Assembly: GCF_905147365.1 (NCBI RefSeq)
Contig: NC_056413.1
Span: 2,992,501-3,056,500, forward strand
Direction of reading: 5' to 3'
DNA: 64,000 nt
From: Aricia agestis
Taxonomy: Eukaryota > Arthropoda > Insecta > Lepidoptera > Lycaenidae
The translations under genes and the position numbers were made by a program. The notes under the pieces are model-generated. The model was given only the letters and a program-made list of their open reading frames with translations. It was not told where the DNA came from and made no database searches. Position 1 is the stretch's first letter. Every line of letters begins with the position of its first letter. Shown here one piece after another: positions 53,474-64,000 of this stretch.

Positions 53474-55896
53474 CTGGAACATACAGTTTATTATGGGCTA
53501 TGGTGATGTTTGATATTATACAGGATGTAACAAAACTTAGTGATACTTCAGGGAGTGTGTCTATTGTATAGAGGTCATCGTGAAAGTAGCAGCGCTTAAA
53601 GAGTAAAGCTTTTTTTGTTATTTGTATGGACTCCAGCGTCATGAGTTTGCCCATACGAATTACAAAATAAATTGCTCTTTCAGCGCTCCTATTTTTACAC
53701 TGAACTCTATACAAGGGACACATACACATCGTAATTAAAAAAAATAGATACTTAGTGAAGAGTTAGGTCGCATTGCAAGCATGTGAAAAGGTATTTACTA
53801 ACTGCTACACATACAAACAGCTACTGGTAACTAGTATACAAGTGTTACAAAGCTGGGTAATAATACTTAAGGTTGTGTACGTTATAGTATGTTCACTGTG
53901 TCAATATAATAACTAACAGTTAGTTACAGCCTACAGGGCCGTATTTACTATATATTTTTTGAGTATAGTCCATTTTAATTTTGCCGCCCCTATGTACGAA
54001 CTCTGCCGACATCTTACCGCCATAGGACGCTGCCGCCCTCAGAACAGGAAAATAAGTTTACTTCTAAAATCTGTGCTGCCGCCCATAGGTCATTGCTTAT
54101 ACTGCCTATACATAAATCCAGAGCTGGTCGGTTACCCATGACGCTCCTGCCCCGCAGCAGATTGCCAACGTGTATCTCCATGTCGCCGATGTGGTCTATC
54201 TCGACGTGGACGTCCAGGCCGGCGCCGTTCCGCTTGATGCGCGTGGTCTGCGAGTAGTCCCGCAGCGTCAGGTTCCAGTGCCCGGACCGCGCCACGCCCA
54301 GGAATAGCGCGTCACCCTGATGTGGTGATACAAAATTACTTTCATTTTATTTAAGAGTAAAATTATAATATTATGTGTGAAAAATATGTTCTAGATGTAG
54401 ATATTTTTCAAAAAAATATTATGTTATGAAAAAATAGTATCTCTGATTGAGTTCTACGTAATCGTTACGTTATGAAATACAATATAATAATATTATTGGA
54501 GGGAATTTCTACCTCCCCTGATTAAAAGATTTTGGCACATTTTCACCGTCTGTTTATTAGTGTTAACAACTTGTTAAAATGTCATGTCTTCTCGTTCATT
54601 CATAGTGTTAACTTTAACAGTCGTTGGTGAAATTGGGCCTAATGTATGTTAATTATTCTAGGTTCTTTGTGTTCTTACCTTAAATTCGTAGTCTCCTTCC
54701 AGCCACTTTTCAGGAAAGTATTGTGAGTAAATTATTCTCTCGTTTGCCCAATCTGTTCTGAAAAATATAAAATTACTATCATGACCAAATAACTCTACAT
54801 AGATGAGGAGGCTAAATCCCGCCGAACTGCTTCTGCTTAGCCGGATTTGAGAACAAACCGGATTAGGAGGAATTAAAATTTATCTTTTTTAGCTATAAGA
54901 CAGACAGAATTAATATTATATATTTTATTAGGTACATCAAGAACATTGATATTCAACGAATCTGCAACACTTACTTATACTTAGTGACGGTGGAATTCGA
55001 CCAGCCCCGCTCGTATGTGTCCAGGAGTGTCAGAGTGTAGCCCATCCCGAATATGGACCGCTGCTGTCTCACCTCCTTCGCGTAATGCGGGTCGAAAGGC
55101 GCTATGCCATATTCAGGTATTCCTGGAGACAAGTTACAATTATTGATTTAAGTATTTCAGGACTTAGCATGGCCATAGTAGAAATGCGAAAGAACAGAAA
55201 TACTGTAGAGATAAATTAAAGGTACCGTACCGAGTACCGATCTTTACCGCGGCTAACTGCGACCGACAAAAATCAAATAAAATGCCACTTATGATATAGA
55301 ATACAGGGTTTACCTAACTAAACATTGCGATAATACTTTAGGGTGTGTATGTGTCTCTCATGAACATTTAATTGTGAAAGTAGCAGCGCTGAAAGAGCAA
55401 AAAAATGTTTGCGATTTGTATGGGTAAGCGCCCGGCGTCATGAATTTTCCCATACAAAGGTTACTCTTTCAGCACTTCCACAGTATACTCTATACAGGGG
55501 ACCTATACACATCCTAAAGTATTATCACTTAGTTTTGTTACACCCTGTATACTGTATAGTCTATGTAGTAGATAAAGATGAACGGTACCTTTAGTTTATC
55601 TCTAGTGTTTCTATTCTTTCGCATTTCTAGATACTGTGGCTATGATAAAGGGGCTGGTAGCTACTAAGAATATAGAGTAAGTAATTAGTATGTAGATACT
55701 AGATCCTCGGTGTAGATAATGTTGGATTCAGTGTCTGTTTATTTAGGTCTACTTACGTTTTAGCCTTATAAATTACATAATACCTATTATAAATAAGTTT
55801 TACCTTTTTTAAAATAGTGCCGCACTTTATTTAATGCCCGTTTCACACAGCCGTCAAATTCTGGTGATGACTTTTTGCATTTTGCAAAAATGTTCT
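53322..55896 (-). CDS. Takeout-like (JHBP superfamily) secreted protein, first exon missing
   Basis: Five minus-strand exons in phase: 55804-55896, 54975-55122, 54679-54757, 54136-54316 and 53322-53473 (stop TGA at 53324-53322), giving 217 residues. Takeout/juvenile-hormone-binding-protein relatives are secreted insect proteins with a long hydrophobic tunnel for lipid-like ligands; many are circadian or feeding related. Seen: CKKSSPEFDGCVKRALNKV, the N-terminal disulphide pair; KKGIPEYGIAPFDPHYAKEV, the family's GIPE..PLDP motif; KWLEGDYEFKGDALF; GHWNLTLRDY; and the C-terminal FPLDNFI, all in family order. Full members have about 240-250 residues, so a signal-peptide exon is missing; it should end one base into a codon before NIFAKC and lie right of 55.9 kb, possibly outside the window. 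Which paralogue this is cannot be told. Confidence 0.9.
53519..53735. mobile_element. TACAGGGTGTAA MITE, copy 2, in last takeout-like intron
   Basis: Starts TACAGGATGTAACAAAACTT; the right end is decayed at ACACATCGTAATTAA. Confidence 0.6.
54136..54316 (-). CDS. Takeout-like, fourth visible exon
   Basis: Acceptor ACATCAG, donor GTAACC. Encodes GDALFLGVARSGHWNLTLRD and MEIHVGNLLRGRSVM; GC-rich compared with its introns. Confidence 0.88.
54679..54757 (-). CDS. Takeout-like, third visible exon
   Basis: 79 nt, acceptor TTTTTCAG, donor GTAAGA. Encodes TDWANERIIYSQYFPEKWLE then GDYEFK. Confidence 0.85.
54975..55122 (-). CDS. Takeout-like, second visible exon
   Basis: Acceptor GTCTCCAG, donor GTAAGT. 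Encodes GIPEYGIAPFDPHYAKEVRQ and the TLTLLDTYERGWSNSTVTKY strand region. Confidence 0.88.
55178..55630. mobile_element. Hairpin MITE carrying a nested TACAGGGTGTAA MITE
   Basis: Outer ends TAGAAATGCGAAAGAACAGA and TCTATTCTTTCGCATTTCTA are inverted, with AGATAAATTAAAGGTACCG / CGGTACCTTTAGTTTATCT further in. The inner element is 55302-55549 (TACAGGGTTTACC to GTTACACCCTGTA). It lies in the intron between the first two visible takeout-like exons. Confidence 0.8.
55804..55896 (-). CDS. Takeout-like, first visible exon
   Basis: Acceptor TTTCACAG, donor GTAAAA. Encodes NIFAKCKKSSPEFDGCVKRA through RHYFKK; the two Cys form the family's conserved disulphide. Confidence 0.85.
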
Positions 55897-55957
55897 CTGT
55901 GAAAAACAATCAGTAAAAAAATTATAAAGTGTAAAACCTTAAAAACCTTAAAATTAA

Positions 55958-56427
<470 letters not shown>

Positions 56428-56614
56428 TTCAAAATCGCCCCAAAAGGCAGATCAAAGAGTTTTAATTAGTCTATTACCACCTATTACTATAATTTGGGAC
56501 GGCTCTTCAATAAAAATGGGAGAAACTACTACTACTATCTACTACCAAATATTATCTAAGTAAGTCATTAAGTAACTATTATAAATATTACTGAAGTAGG
56601 TACTTATAGTCCCC

Positions 56615-56923
56615 AGTACACGGAACTAACTTTTTTCTGATACATACAAATTTACCACTTTGTGAGTGCCTTGTTTACGATGAGTCCGACAAACTTTTCT
56701 ATGCCAAAAATTTCGGCGCTGCTGCGTTTTCGAATGCTTGACTCCTGGAATTGTCCATATGACGACACCATGGCTGCTCGTACATACAACTTTCATTTTT
56801 TGGAATTTGTTTAATAAAGTTAATTTAAAAACTGTGGTCAACTTGTCCGACATGAATCACGCAGCGTTTGGGGTGTCCGACACTCCAAAGATGTCGCTAT
56901 GACGTCACTATGACTCTTCGTAG
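56615..56923 (-). mobile_element. TGTCGGAC-rich element, left copy
   Basis: About 300 bp, inverted copy of 60388-60679. Shared text: GTTTTCGAATGCTTGACTCC, GCGTTTGGGGTGTCCGAC and GTCGCTATGACGTCACTATG. Confidence 0.8.
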
Positions 56924-56944
56924 TATAGTAGTATAAGTAAATTT

Positions 56945-57130
56945 TCTGGTTGTTTCCGAAAAACTGAAATATCTTACGGAACCCTATATTCTCCAAAATA
57001 AAAAGCAGCCTATGTTACTCGTAAATAATGTAGCTTTCGAATGGTGAAAGAATTTTTAAAATCGGTCCAGTAGTTTTTGAGCCTATTCATTACAATTAAA
57101 CAAACAAACAAACAAACAAAGTTTACTTCT
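56945..57130. repeat. LINE-like 3' tail ending in AAAC repeats
   Basis: Shares ATCTTACGGAACCCTAT and TAGCTTTCGAATGGTGAAAG with 4695-4885 and ends (AAAC)n, a normal retrotransposon tail. Confidence 0.6.
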
Positions 57131-57634
57131 TTATAATTTTAGTATAGATGAAAGTGCCTCTTCACTGTGACACCACTGCTGTAACTGGATGATAACATGG
57201 ACCTAGAAAGTGGCGATGATTTTGTTTCCGGCTGCATTGTAGAATATTATTTGGTTGATCATATTTTATTAAAATAACAAAACCCTGTTTTTCACTTATT
57301 TATTTTTTGTATTTTCTTAATTAAGTAGTTCCATAATAAAAAAGGAGTGAGCTTCTCTCAGCTCTCACTGGTCATCAAAGTAGCTCTGAAGCACTCAGGG
57401 AGAGGGTACCTAAATAACAGGTGTTATAAATTCATAATAATATGTAGCACTAGTGACTAGATGTCCCGGTGAACTTCGTGTCACTTATAAACCTTCCCTG
57501 GACTTCCAGGAACATTTAAAGACTAAAATTAGCCACATCAGTTCAACCGTTTAATCGAGTTATTGCATTTTTTATATAGTCCGTCAAGAAAGTGAAGAAG
57601 TTAAAAAGTGGCAACATCGTAGTGTCATTTCTTT
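57131..57634. other. No gene; unclassified
   Basis: 57576-57632 matches 17630-17690 in inverted order (GCAACATCGTAGTGTCAT), so at least part is repeat. Nothing else recognised. Confidence 0.45.
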
Positions 57635-58015
57635 TTAGGGTTCCGTACCCAAAGGGTAAAAACGGAACCCTATTACTGAGACTTCGTTGTCTGTCCGTCT
57701 GTCCGTCTGTCTCCAGGCTGTAACTCTAGAACGGTAATAGCTAGAGAGTTGAAATTTTCACAGACCATGTATTTCTGTTGCCGCTATAACAACAAATACT
57801 AAAAACAAAATAAAATTAATATTTAAGGGGGGCTCCCATACAACAATATATCATTAATAGCAACAGGTAGGTACTTGATTTTTTCTCAAAGTCCTTAGTT
57901 ATATGTGTACTTTAATATTGAATAATAATATTAAAATAAAATATAAAATTAAGGGTGGCACCCATACAAAAAACACAAGCCTTCGTGCGCGAGTCCGACT
58001 CGCACTTGGCCGATT
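57635..58015. repeat. Dispersed repeat of the CGGCCAAGTGCGAGT family, inverted copy
   Basis: Starts AGGGTTCCGTACCCAAAGGG, ends GAGTCCGACTCGCACTTGGC then CGATT; a complete copy with no coding capacity. Confidence 0.7.
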
Positions 58016-58221
58016 ATTTAAATATTGAAGGGCTTTCTCTCCCCTTCCCCTCTACCCTCCTTCCCCTCTACCCTCAAGAATAATGTTTGTATGGAGCTTG
58101 GCTTTCCACTTTTACATTTATGTTTTGGTGGGATATCATTACTTTCCGATGACATTTCAATATTCGAAAATAACTTTTTTTAAGTCACCACGTGAGAAAT
58201 CTGATTTCTATACCATGATAA

Positions 58222-60092
58222 CTACCCAACAAACAATTATGCGTTGGTTGCAGGCTATTTTAATGTTTAAGGTACTACTATTGATTTATAATGGATTCAG
58301 TTATCACTAAAGGTGGTTCAGTACACTTATTAAATAAGTTCAGCTCTTCAAGTTGCATTACAACTGTAAATAACGAATCACAATTTCCTTAGTAGTTAGT
58401 GTAGTATCAGTGGCTGCGTATATACTTAAGACGTTAAAGCTTGTTTCTGCTTACAACGTTAAAACCTGTTGAAAGATCTTCATTAACTCTCTTTAACTCT
58501 TATTGCTACAAATCTGCTATAACGGAGTTGCTTTTAGATCATAAGACTTTATTTCAACTTCAGTAACGTTAGCGGTTCTGCAAGGGAGTTAATTAAGAGT
58601 GTAGTAACACCAAACTCTACATGCGTTGTATAACCCTTATATGCAGTTTACGCCTGTTATACTAAAGGCAATCATAGGTTAAATAGTTACAGTGGTTTTG
58701 TACGATCCTTATATAAAAGGTTTTGGTGTAAGATGAATTATTTTTAACTCTGTAAAAACACCATTAAATGTTTCGTACGCTTAAAGAGTTTATTTTATGC
58801 ATAACGGCTGGCTGAAGTTTAGAAGGCGCCATTCGTGAAAACAAAAAATAACTAAAATTAATAATTAAAATTTTATATTGAGTTATTTTTGCTATGTTTA
58901 TTTTTGTAAAAGAAAATAACACTATAGCCAAAGCATAGTGCAGAAAAAAAACTTGAAGCTAACAATTTAAGTTAAAACGGTATCTGTGATTTAAGTTTAA
59001 GTACCTAGGTACCAGCAGGTTACTTTGCGCCTGGGGTGACTTGAAGATTAGGGGTTTCATTACTTTGTAAGGAACCCTAATCCAAACATGTATAAATAAA
59101 GCTAAAATCAGTATTTTAGTCTCCACAGCAGGTAAATGTCTTCGATAAGTGTATAATTCCTCTCTTATATCAACCCAAGACCGTATAATACTCTTTACCA
59201 CCGGCGTTGTAGTTCATCAAGTGTCATAATTGATTTAAGGGAAGACTGTAACTTTAAGAAAAAATCGCCATTTTGATTACTTTCTGTAAACATAACCTAA
59301 AAATTTATTGGTACAAAATCACTTTCTAATAACGATATATTTACATTTTTCTAATTATTTTTCTTAGTTTTATGTATATAATCACTAATAAAACCGAGCA
59401 ACACTTGAAAATGACGTTTAAAACTATTTTAGGTTATTTGCATTTTCAAATGTTATCCTTTTATTCCTCTATGTCATAATTTTTTGAGGGCGCGTTAAAA
59501 TTGAGATGAGAAACACGATACACTATCACAGTAAACTGGCAAGCGCACTAATAATTAACTTAACACTTCAAAAATACTTTAAATCCACAATACATTTTGT
59601 GATGAGAATATTGCAATGTCGGCACTGTCAGCAGATAAACGAAGCACTCATTTAGACAAATAATAACTTAATAAATTAATAGAATTCTTTTTACTTTAAA
59701 GCTTTTACAATCTGATTTTGACACAGAAAACTTTTCAAATGACTTATAAGGTATCAACGTACCGGTCTTAGTTCTAACTAACGCCACTATAGATATGTTA
59801 TATAACTCTAGGTTTCAACTTAACTCCATTCTAAAGGCGCTATAAAGTTTCAAACTAAAATTGACGTTCTTGTAACACCTCTTACACACTTCAACTAAAG
59901 GCTTTGTAGAACCACTATATAGGGATTCATACAGGCTTAGCCTGCAAAATTTTGTGCCAAAATCGAGGGTATAAAGGTGTTATTACACTCTATAACTCTC
60001 TTATAAGAAATACGCTACCTCTTAAATATCTAAGTAGAACCGAAATACATGTCTAATAAAGCTTGTCTTAACGCTAATATGTTTGTTGGGTA
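58222..60092. mobile_element. 1.87-kb non-autonomous element with CTACCCAACAAACA ends
   Basis: Left CTACCCAACAAACAATTATG and right AATATGTTTGTTGGGTAG are inverted for about 14 bp. The interior is full of short related motifs (TATAACCCTTATATG, CCTTATATAAAAGG, CTATATAGGG, TATAACTCTCTTATAAG) and no long open frame. No clear target duplication, so the class is open. Confidence 0.6.
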
Positions 60093-60387
60093 GACACAAT
60101 ATGTCGGAAGCCTATACAAGCTTATTGCTTAATCTGACACGCTCGAACTTGTCACGAAATCCCCTCTTCCCCTCCCTAACTATAATATTATAATATTTAA
60201 ATAATTTGTATTATAGTGAATATTTAAAGTTTATTCAGTCAGAAATTGACAAAAAGAAGTTCACCATTAGTAATGGTTTTTTTTTCATTTTCTTGTCGGA
60301 CTGACTATTTAACTCAATATATTTGTCGGACAAGTTGATATTAGCGAATAACATTATCTATCATTGCTATTTTTGTCCGACATGTAT

Positions 60388-60679
60388 GTACGAAGAGTCA
60401 TAGTGACGTCATAGCGACATCTTTGGAGTGTCGGACACCCCAAACGCTGCGTGATTCTTGTCGGACAAGTTGATTAACTTTATTAAACAAATTCCAAAAA
60501 ATGAAAGTGGTATGTAGGTACGATGGTGACGTCATATCGACAATTCCTGGAGTCAAGCATTCGAAAACGCAGCAGCGCCGAAATTTTTCGCATAGAAAAG
60601 TTTGTCGGACTCATCGTAAACAAGGCACTCACAAAGTGGTAAATTTGTGTGTATCAGAAAAAAGTTTGTTCCGTGTACT
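60388..60679 (+). mobile_element. TGTCGGAC-rich element, right copy
   Basis: Inverse of 56615-56923. The octamer TGTCGGAC (or its complement) stands near 60297, 60324, 60375, 60430, 60460 and 60602, so the element may begin before 60388. The frame at 60501-60722 is a repeat by-product. Confidence 0.75.
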
Positions 60680-61470
60680 AGATAATAGTTACATAACATT
60701 TGCTAGACAACTTACAATCTAAGTATTTAGTATTTACCTAGTACCTACATACGTAATTAATTAGGTATTTCGGTAAGTTATTAGTACATCATTAAAATTT
60801 ATTTTTAAAACTTGTTGCACAACTCAAAATCATTTTAACACGGTCAGTGATATTTTGTTTCATAATCCTAACACATTCTCTTCCAATAAATAAATACAGT
60901 AAGGTAACATAGTAATGTAAGTAAAAACCCGTAGATAAGTATGCTGCAGCCTGCAAGTAGATATACAAGATACCTGAGTGTGAAATTATGCAATATAATT
61001 TTGTACCGACTCTCCTTGAACAAGACGTCGTAAACATTGCAATGTGGGTAAACAAAGTTAGCAGTTAGTAGGTACGCTACACTAATACAAGAACTTAAGA
61101 GCCTGCTGTCAGAAATATCAAAGCACGCTGGCTGTGTCTACACACCCCGCTATCATCCAATCGTGATTCGTGATATAATGATTCCATGAATCGTGCCACC
61201 GCGCAGCGTGCTTTGCGCTGCAGCTAATAGTGAACCATATCGCGTAACAACGGTTCCCGCATTATAGCACGAAAGTAAAGGTCGTAAGTCCCAAAAATGT
61301 TTTTGATGATTACTTAAAATTATTTTTATTCGTCGTTACATCACATACATCTTCATAAACAACAAGGAAGCAGCACTTAAGTAAACCCGACTGACCGGTG
61401 CAAAGGTGCCAGAGAGTTTGTTAGGGTAGTCCCGGGGATTGACCAGCACATGACATGGTCGTTACTAGTC
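60680..61470. other. No gene recognised
   Basis: AT-rich; an inverted pair AAAGCACGCTG / CAGCGTGCTTT at about 61119-61216 may be a small hairpin element. The 87-codon minus frame at 60792-61055 has no recognisable family. Confidence 0.45.
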
Positions 61471-61865
61471 CTTTAAGAGGGCGACTAACCCCAAAAATCA
61501 AACATCGTCCTTCTCTCTTCACACTCACGCCCGTCTTTCATATGCCAGGTGAAAAAGAAAGACGCGGATTCATCGCCAAGTTAGTTTTTTCTCAATAACT
61601 CTAATATACAACATTTTAAAAATCCGCTAGAATTTTATACAATCTGTTAAAATATTAATTTAGTTCAATGCACGGCAATAAATGAAAAATTCGTGAAAAT
61701 TACATGCATCTTTGTGATTTTTTTCTATCGAGAAAATTTTAAGATATCGTGTTTTTGCTCAGATCGAATTCTCGGAAATATAATGTAGTAACTAGTATCT
61801 AATTTCAAAAAATGAAACAATTCGAAGCTTATTTTCAAGTATAAAAATGAATTATAAAATCGACC
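61471..61865. mobile_element. MITE with TTAAGAGGGCGACTAACCCC end, right end lost
   Basis: Second copy of 25128-25602; runs to TTATAAAATCGACC and then stops without the inverted right terminus. Confidence 0.7.
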
Positions 61866-61912
61866 TTAATACCAAACGCAGTGCAGGTTATATAAATTAT
61901 TAAAATACTTAT

Positions 61913-62087
61913 GTACCATCGAGGAATTGATTTCTAGGCAGTTGACGGACCAACGTCATTTGGTCGGTTCATGTCAATTCAATATCCATATTTAATTGTG
62001 ATCTGTCGGCTGGGTTTGACGTAACGCGACCAAACTAGGTAGGCGTAGGTCCCTCATCTGCCTAGGAATCAACTTCTCTGATAGTAC
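61913..62087. mobile_element. 165-bp MITE (family M), last copy
   Basis: GTACCATCGAGGAATTGATTT and AATCAACTTCTCTGATAGTAC ends; interior ATTGTGATCTGTCGGCTGGG. Confidence 0.8.
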
Positions 62088-62204
62088 ATCTTTAAATAAG
62101 TGCCTTTAGAAGTAGATTTCCCCCGCAATTCGAAAGAAATTCGTTTGTCATGCGGAAACTGTAAATTCTAACAATAATAATTAGTATCCTATGTCCTTTG
62201 TCCT

Positions 62205-63108
62205 TTGTTCCGTACCCAAAGGGTGAAAACGGGACCCTATTCATGAGACTTCGACACTTTTCTATGACTTCGATGTCTGTCTGTCCGTCTGTCTGTCTCC
62301 AGGCTGTATCTCAAGAACCGCTATAGCTAGAGTTCTGAAATTTTCAAAGATTACACATATCTGTTGCCGCTATTACAACAAATACTAAAAACTAAATAAA
62401 ATTTATATTTAAAGGGGGCTCCCGTACAACAAACGTGTTTTTTTTTGGCTTTTTTGCTCGATATCAAAAATGGCAACAGGTAGGCACTTGATGTTTTCAC
62501 AAAGGCCTTAATGGGGATTGTCCATTTTTTTTTAATTTTGCTGATTACAAAAATGTTTCGAGGAATAAGGTCAGTAATCGTTTTTCTGTATATAAACGAA
62601 AAAAATACCCATTAGTTACTTATATTTTTGAACAAATATGTTTAACCTTTGTTTGACCTTCAATGGCGTTAAATTAGCAATAAATTCGACCAACATTACG
62701 TTTCGAACTTTTGGTAAGCTTCTCGTATCAGCTTTCACATAATGAGAACTTGCATTTGACGAACCAGCCATTATAAATAAGATTGAAAGGAAATTTGAAA
62801 CATACTGCAGAGGTCAATTAGCCGCCGATGATGACGTCAGAGCGAAACTTTAAAAATTTATTGAGAAAAAACTAGCCAATGAATTTCAAAATTATTTAAA
62901 TTGTATTCTTAAAATACCCTATTTTAACGAAAAGAAATATAAAAAGTACATGTGGTTTTTTTTGGACAATTATTTGTCTACTTCAATATTTAAGAATAAT
63001 ATCAAAATAAAATAAAAAAGGGGGCTCACATACAAAAACAGATTTTTTGGTCTATGTTTGCTCTATAACAGTACGGAACCCTGCGTGTCTGACTCGCACT
63101 TGGCCGAT
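62205..63108. repeat. CGGCCAAGTGCGAGT-family repeat split by a MITE
   Basis: Starts TTCCGTACCCAAAGGGTG, ends CTCGCACTTGGCCGATTTTT. The 454-bp MITE at 62517-62970 interrupts it at a point that is continuous in the copy at 57635-58015 (AAGTCCTTAGTTATATGTG). Confidence 0.8.
62517..62970. mobile_element. ATTGTCCA MITE, copy 2, nested
   Basis: Nearly the same as 42050-42517 (shares CAATGGCGTTAAATTAGCAA, AACCAGCCATTATAAATAAG); the outermost CCCAT of the right end is missing here. Confidence 0.85.
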
Positions 63109-63114
63109 TTTTTT

Positions 63115-64000
63115 CTAAAATAAGGGGGCAAACGAGCAAATCCGTCTGTCGGTCTCCAGGCTGTATCTCAAGAACCGCTATAGCTAGACTTCTAAAATTT
63201 TCACAGATTGTGTATTTCTGTTGCCGCTATAAAAACAAACACTAAAAACGAAATAAAATAAATATTCAAGGGAGCCCCCCTTAAATATTTATTATAACTC
63301 CCATACAACAAACGTGATTTTTTCGGCCTTTTTTGCTTTATATCAATAATGAACATAGGTAGGCACTTGAATTGCAGGACAATGCCATGTGAACCTGCTG
63401 TCCTAGCACGGGGATTGTCGATCTAGAAGAAATAGATAAAGACAAGAAATAACTATAGTTTCTTGGAAAAAAGTTCCTGTTCTAAAGTAAATAAGGTCGT
63501 AGATTCATTGACAACAGAAATTATTATTTATGTAAGTTTTTCGAGCAATTTTTACGAACTATTATTGTCTTGCGAGCTCGGATTTAAAAACATTTTATAA
63601 AATTTTACATAATTTGTCCAGCACTTTGGCGATGTAGATTCATTGAGGGTGGAACGCTTTAGCGTGGGAAAACTGATAATAAAAATGGGATGGCAATGCA
63701 ATGGGTAATAAAAACAGTTCACAAAATGCACTTAAAAATAAAATAACATTGACAATGAATCTAAGACTTTATTTACTAAAAACGTAGGATCTTTTATCAA
63801 AAAAACTATAGTTAGGTATATTTTGTCTACGAAGATCGGAAACAAATTTCATCCCCGTGCTAAGCAAGCTGGCCGGCTTTCAAGTGCTGTAACTTCAGCT
63901 CCCACTCGATGTTTGAATGAATGATGAAAAATGAATTATTGAGTCTCCGGGTCTATTACCATAAACTTTCAAGTTTAAACTGAACCGATTTGGATGAAAA
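63115..64000. other. Right edge: repeat fragments, no gene
   Basis: 63130-63380 is a partial copy of the CGGCCAAGTGCGAGT repeat. 63498-63770 has weakly inverted ends (GTAGATTCATTGACAAC / ATTGACAATGAATCTAAG). The last 200 bp are unclassified, ending with retroelement-like AACTGAACCGATTTGGATGA. Confidence 0.5.

Noticed and set aside
60792..61055. 87-codon minus-strand frame considered as the missing takeout-like signal exon
   Set aside because: Has a hydrophobic patch late in the frame, but no N-terminal leader, no suitable phase-1 donor and AT-driven composition.

Overview
The window is eukaryotic, AT-rich and intron-bearing. It is almost certainly from an insect, most likely a moth or butterfly. 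The insect call rests on a takeout/JHBP-family gene (a family known from insects) and on a U6-like sequence whose 3' part matches the insect form. The lepidopteran call rests on the density and type of short inverted-repeat DNA elements, tRNA-derived SINEs and a mariner relic; it comes from remembered genome character, not from a search. All exon boundaries were read by eye: every intron starts GT and ends AG, and phases join without a stop.

Genes, left to right. (1) 1-1575, minus: 5' half of Fip1, a pre-mRNA 3'-end processing factor; the rest lies off the left edge. (2) 2757-6743, minus: complete four-exon gene for a 189-residue dynactin subunit 3 (p22/p24)-like protein. (3) 6982-7086, minus: a degenerate U6 snRNA-like sequence. 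(4) 9065-13521, plus: complete three-exon archease gene (159 residues), whose second intron is a stack of nested transposons. (5) 13.5-22.2 kb: gene-free transposon graveyard. (6) 22314-48686, plus: complete ten-exon activator-type E2F gene (481 residues) with cyclin-binding motif, DNA-binding domain, leucine-zipper/marked-box region and a C-terminal retinoblastoma-binding motif. Its introns carry most of the repeats; its candidate 3' UTR has a cluster of Pumilio-type sites. (7) 53322-55896, minus: last five coding exons of a takeout-like secreted lipid-binding protein; the signal-peptide exon was not found. (8) 56-64 kb: transposon-derived DNA.

The genes do not form one pathway. Fip1 (polyadenylation), the U6-like copy (splicing) and archease (cofactor of the RtcB RNA ligase) touch RNA processing, DCTN3 belongs to dynein transport, E2F to the cell cycle and takeout to extracellular lipid or hormone binding. 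I see no operon, CRISPR array or defence system. The unusual content is in (a) datable nested transposon insertions with empty sites in the same window, (b) long near-perfect hairpins inside E2F introns, and (c) candidate regulatory elements of E2F: an alternative first exon, a Pumilio-site cluster, and an E-box/CRE/GC-box block in the last intron.
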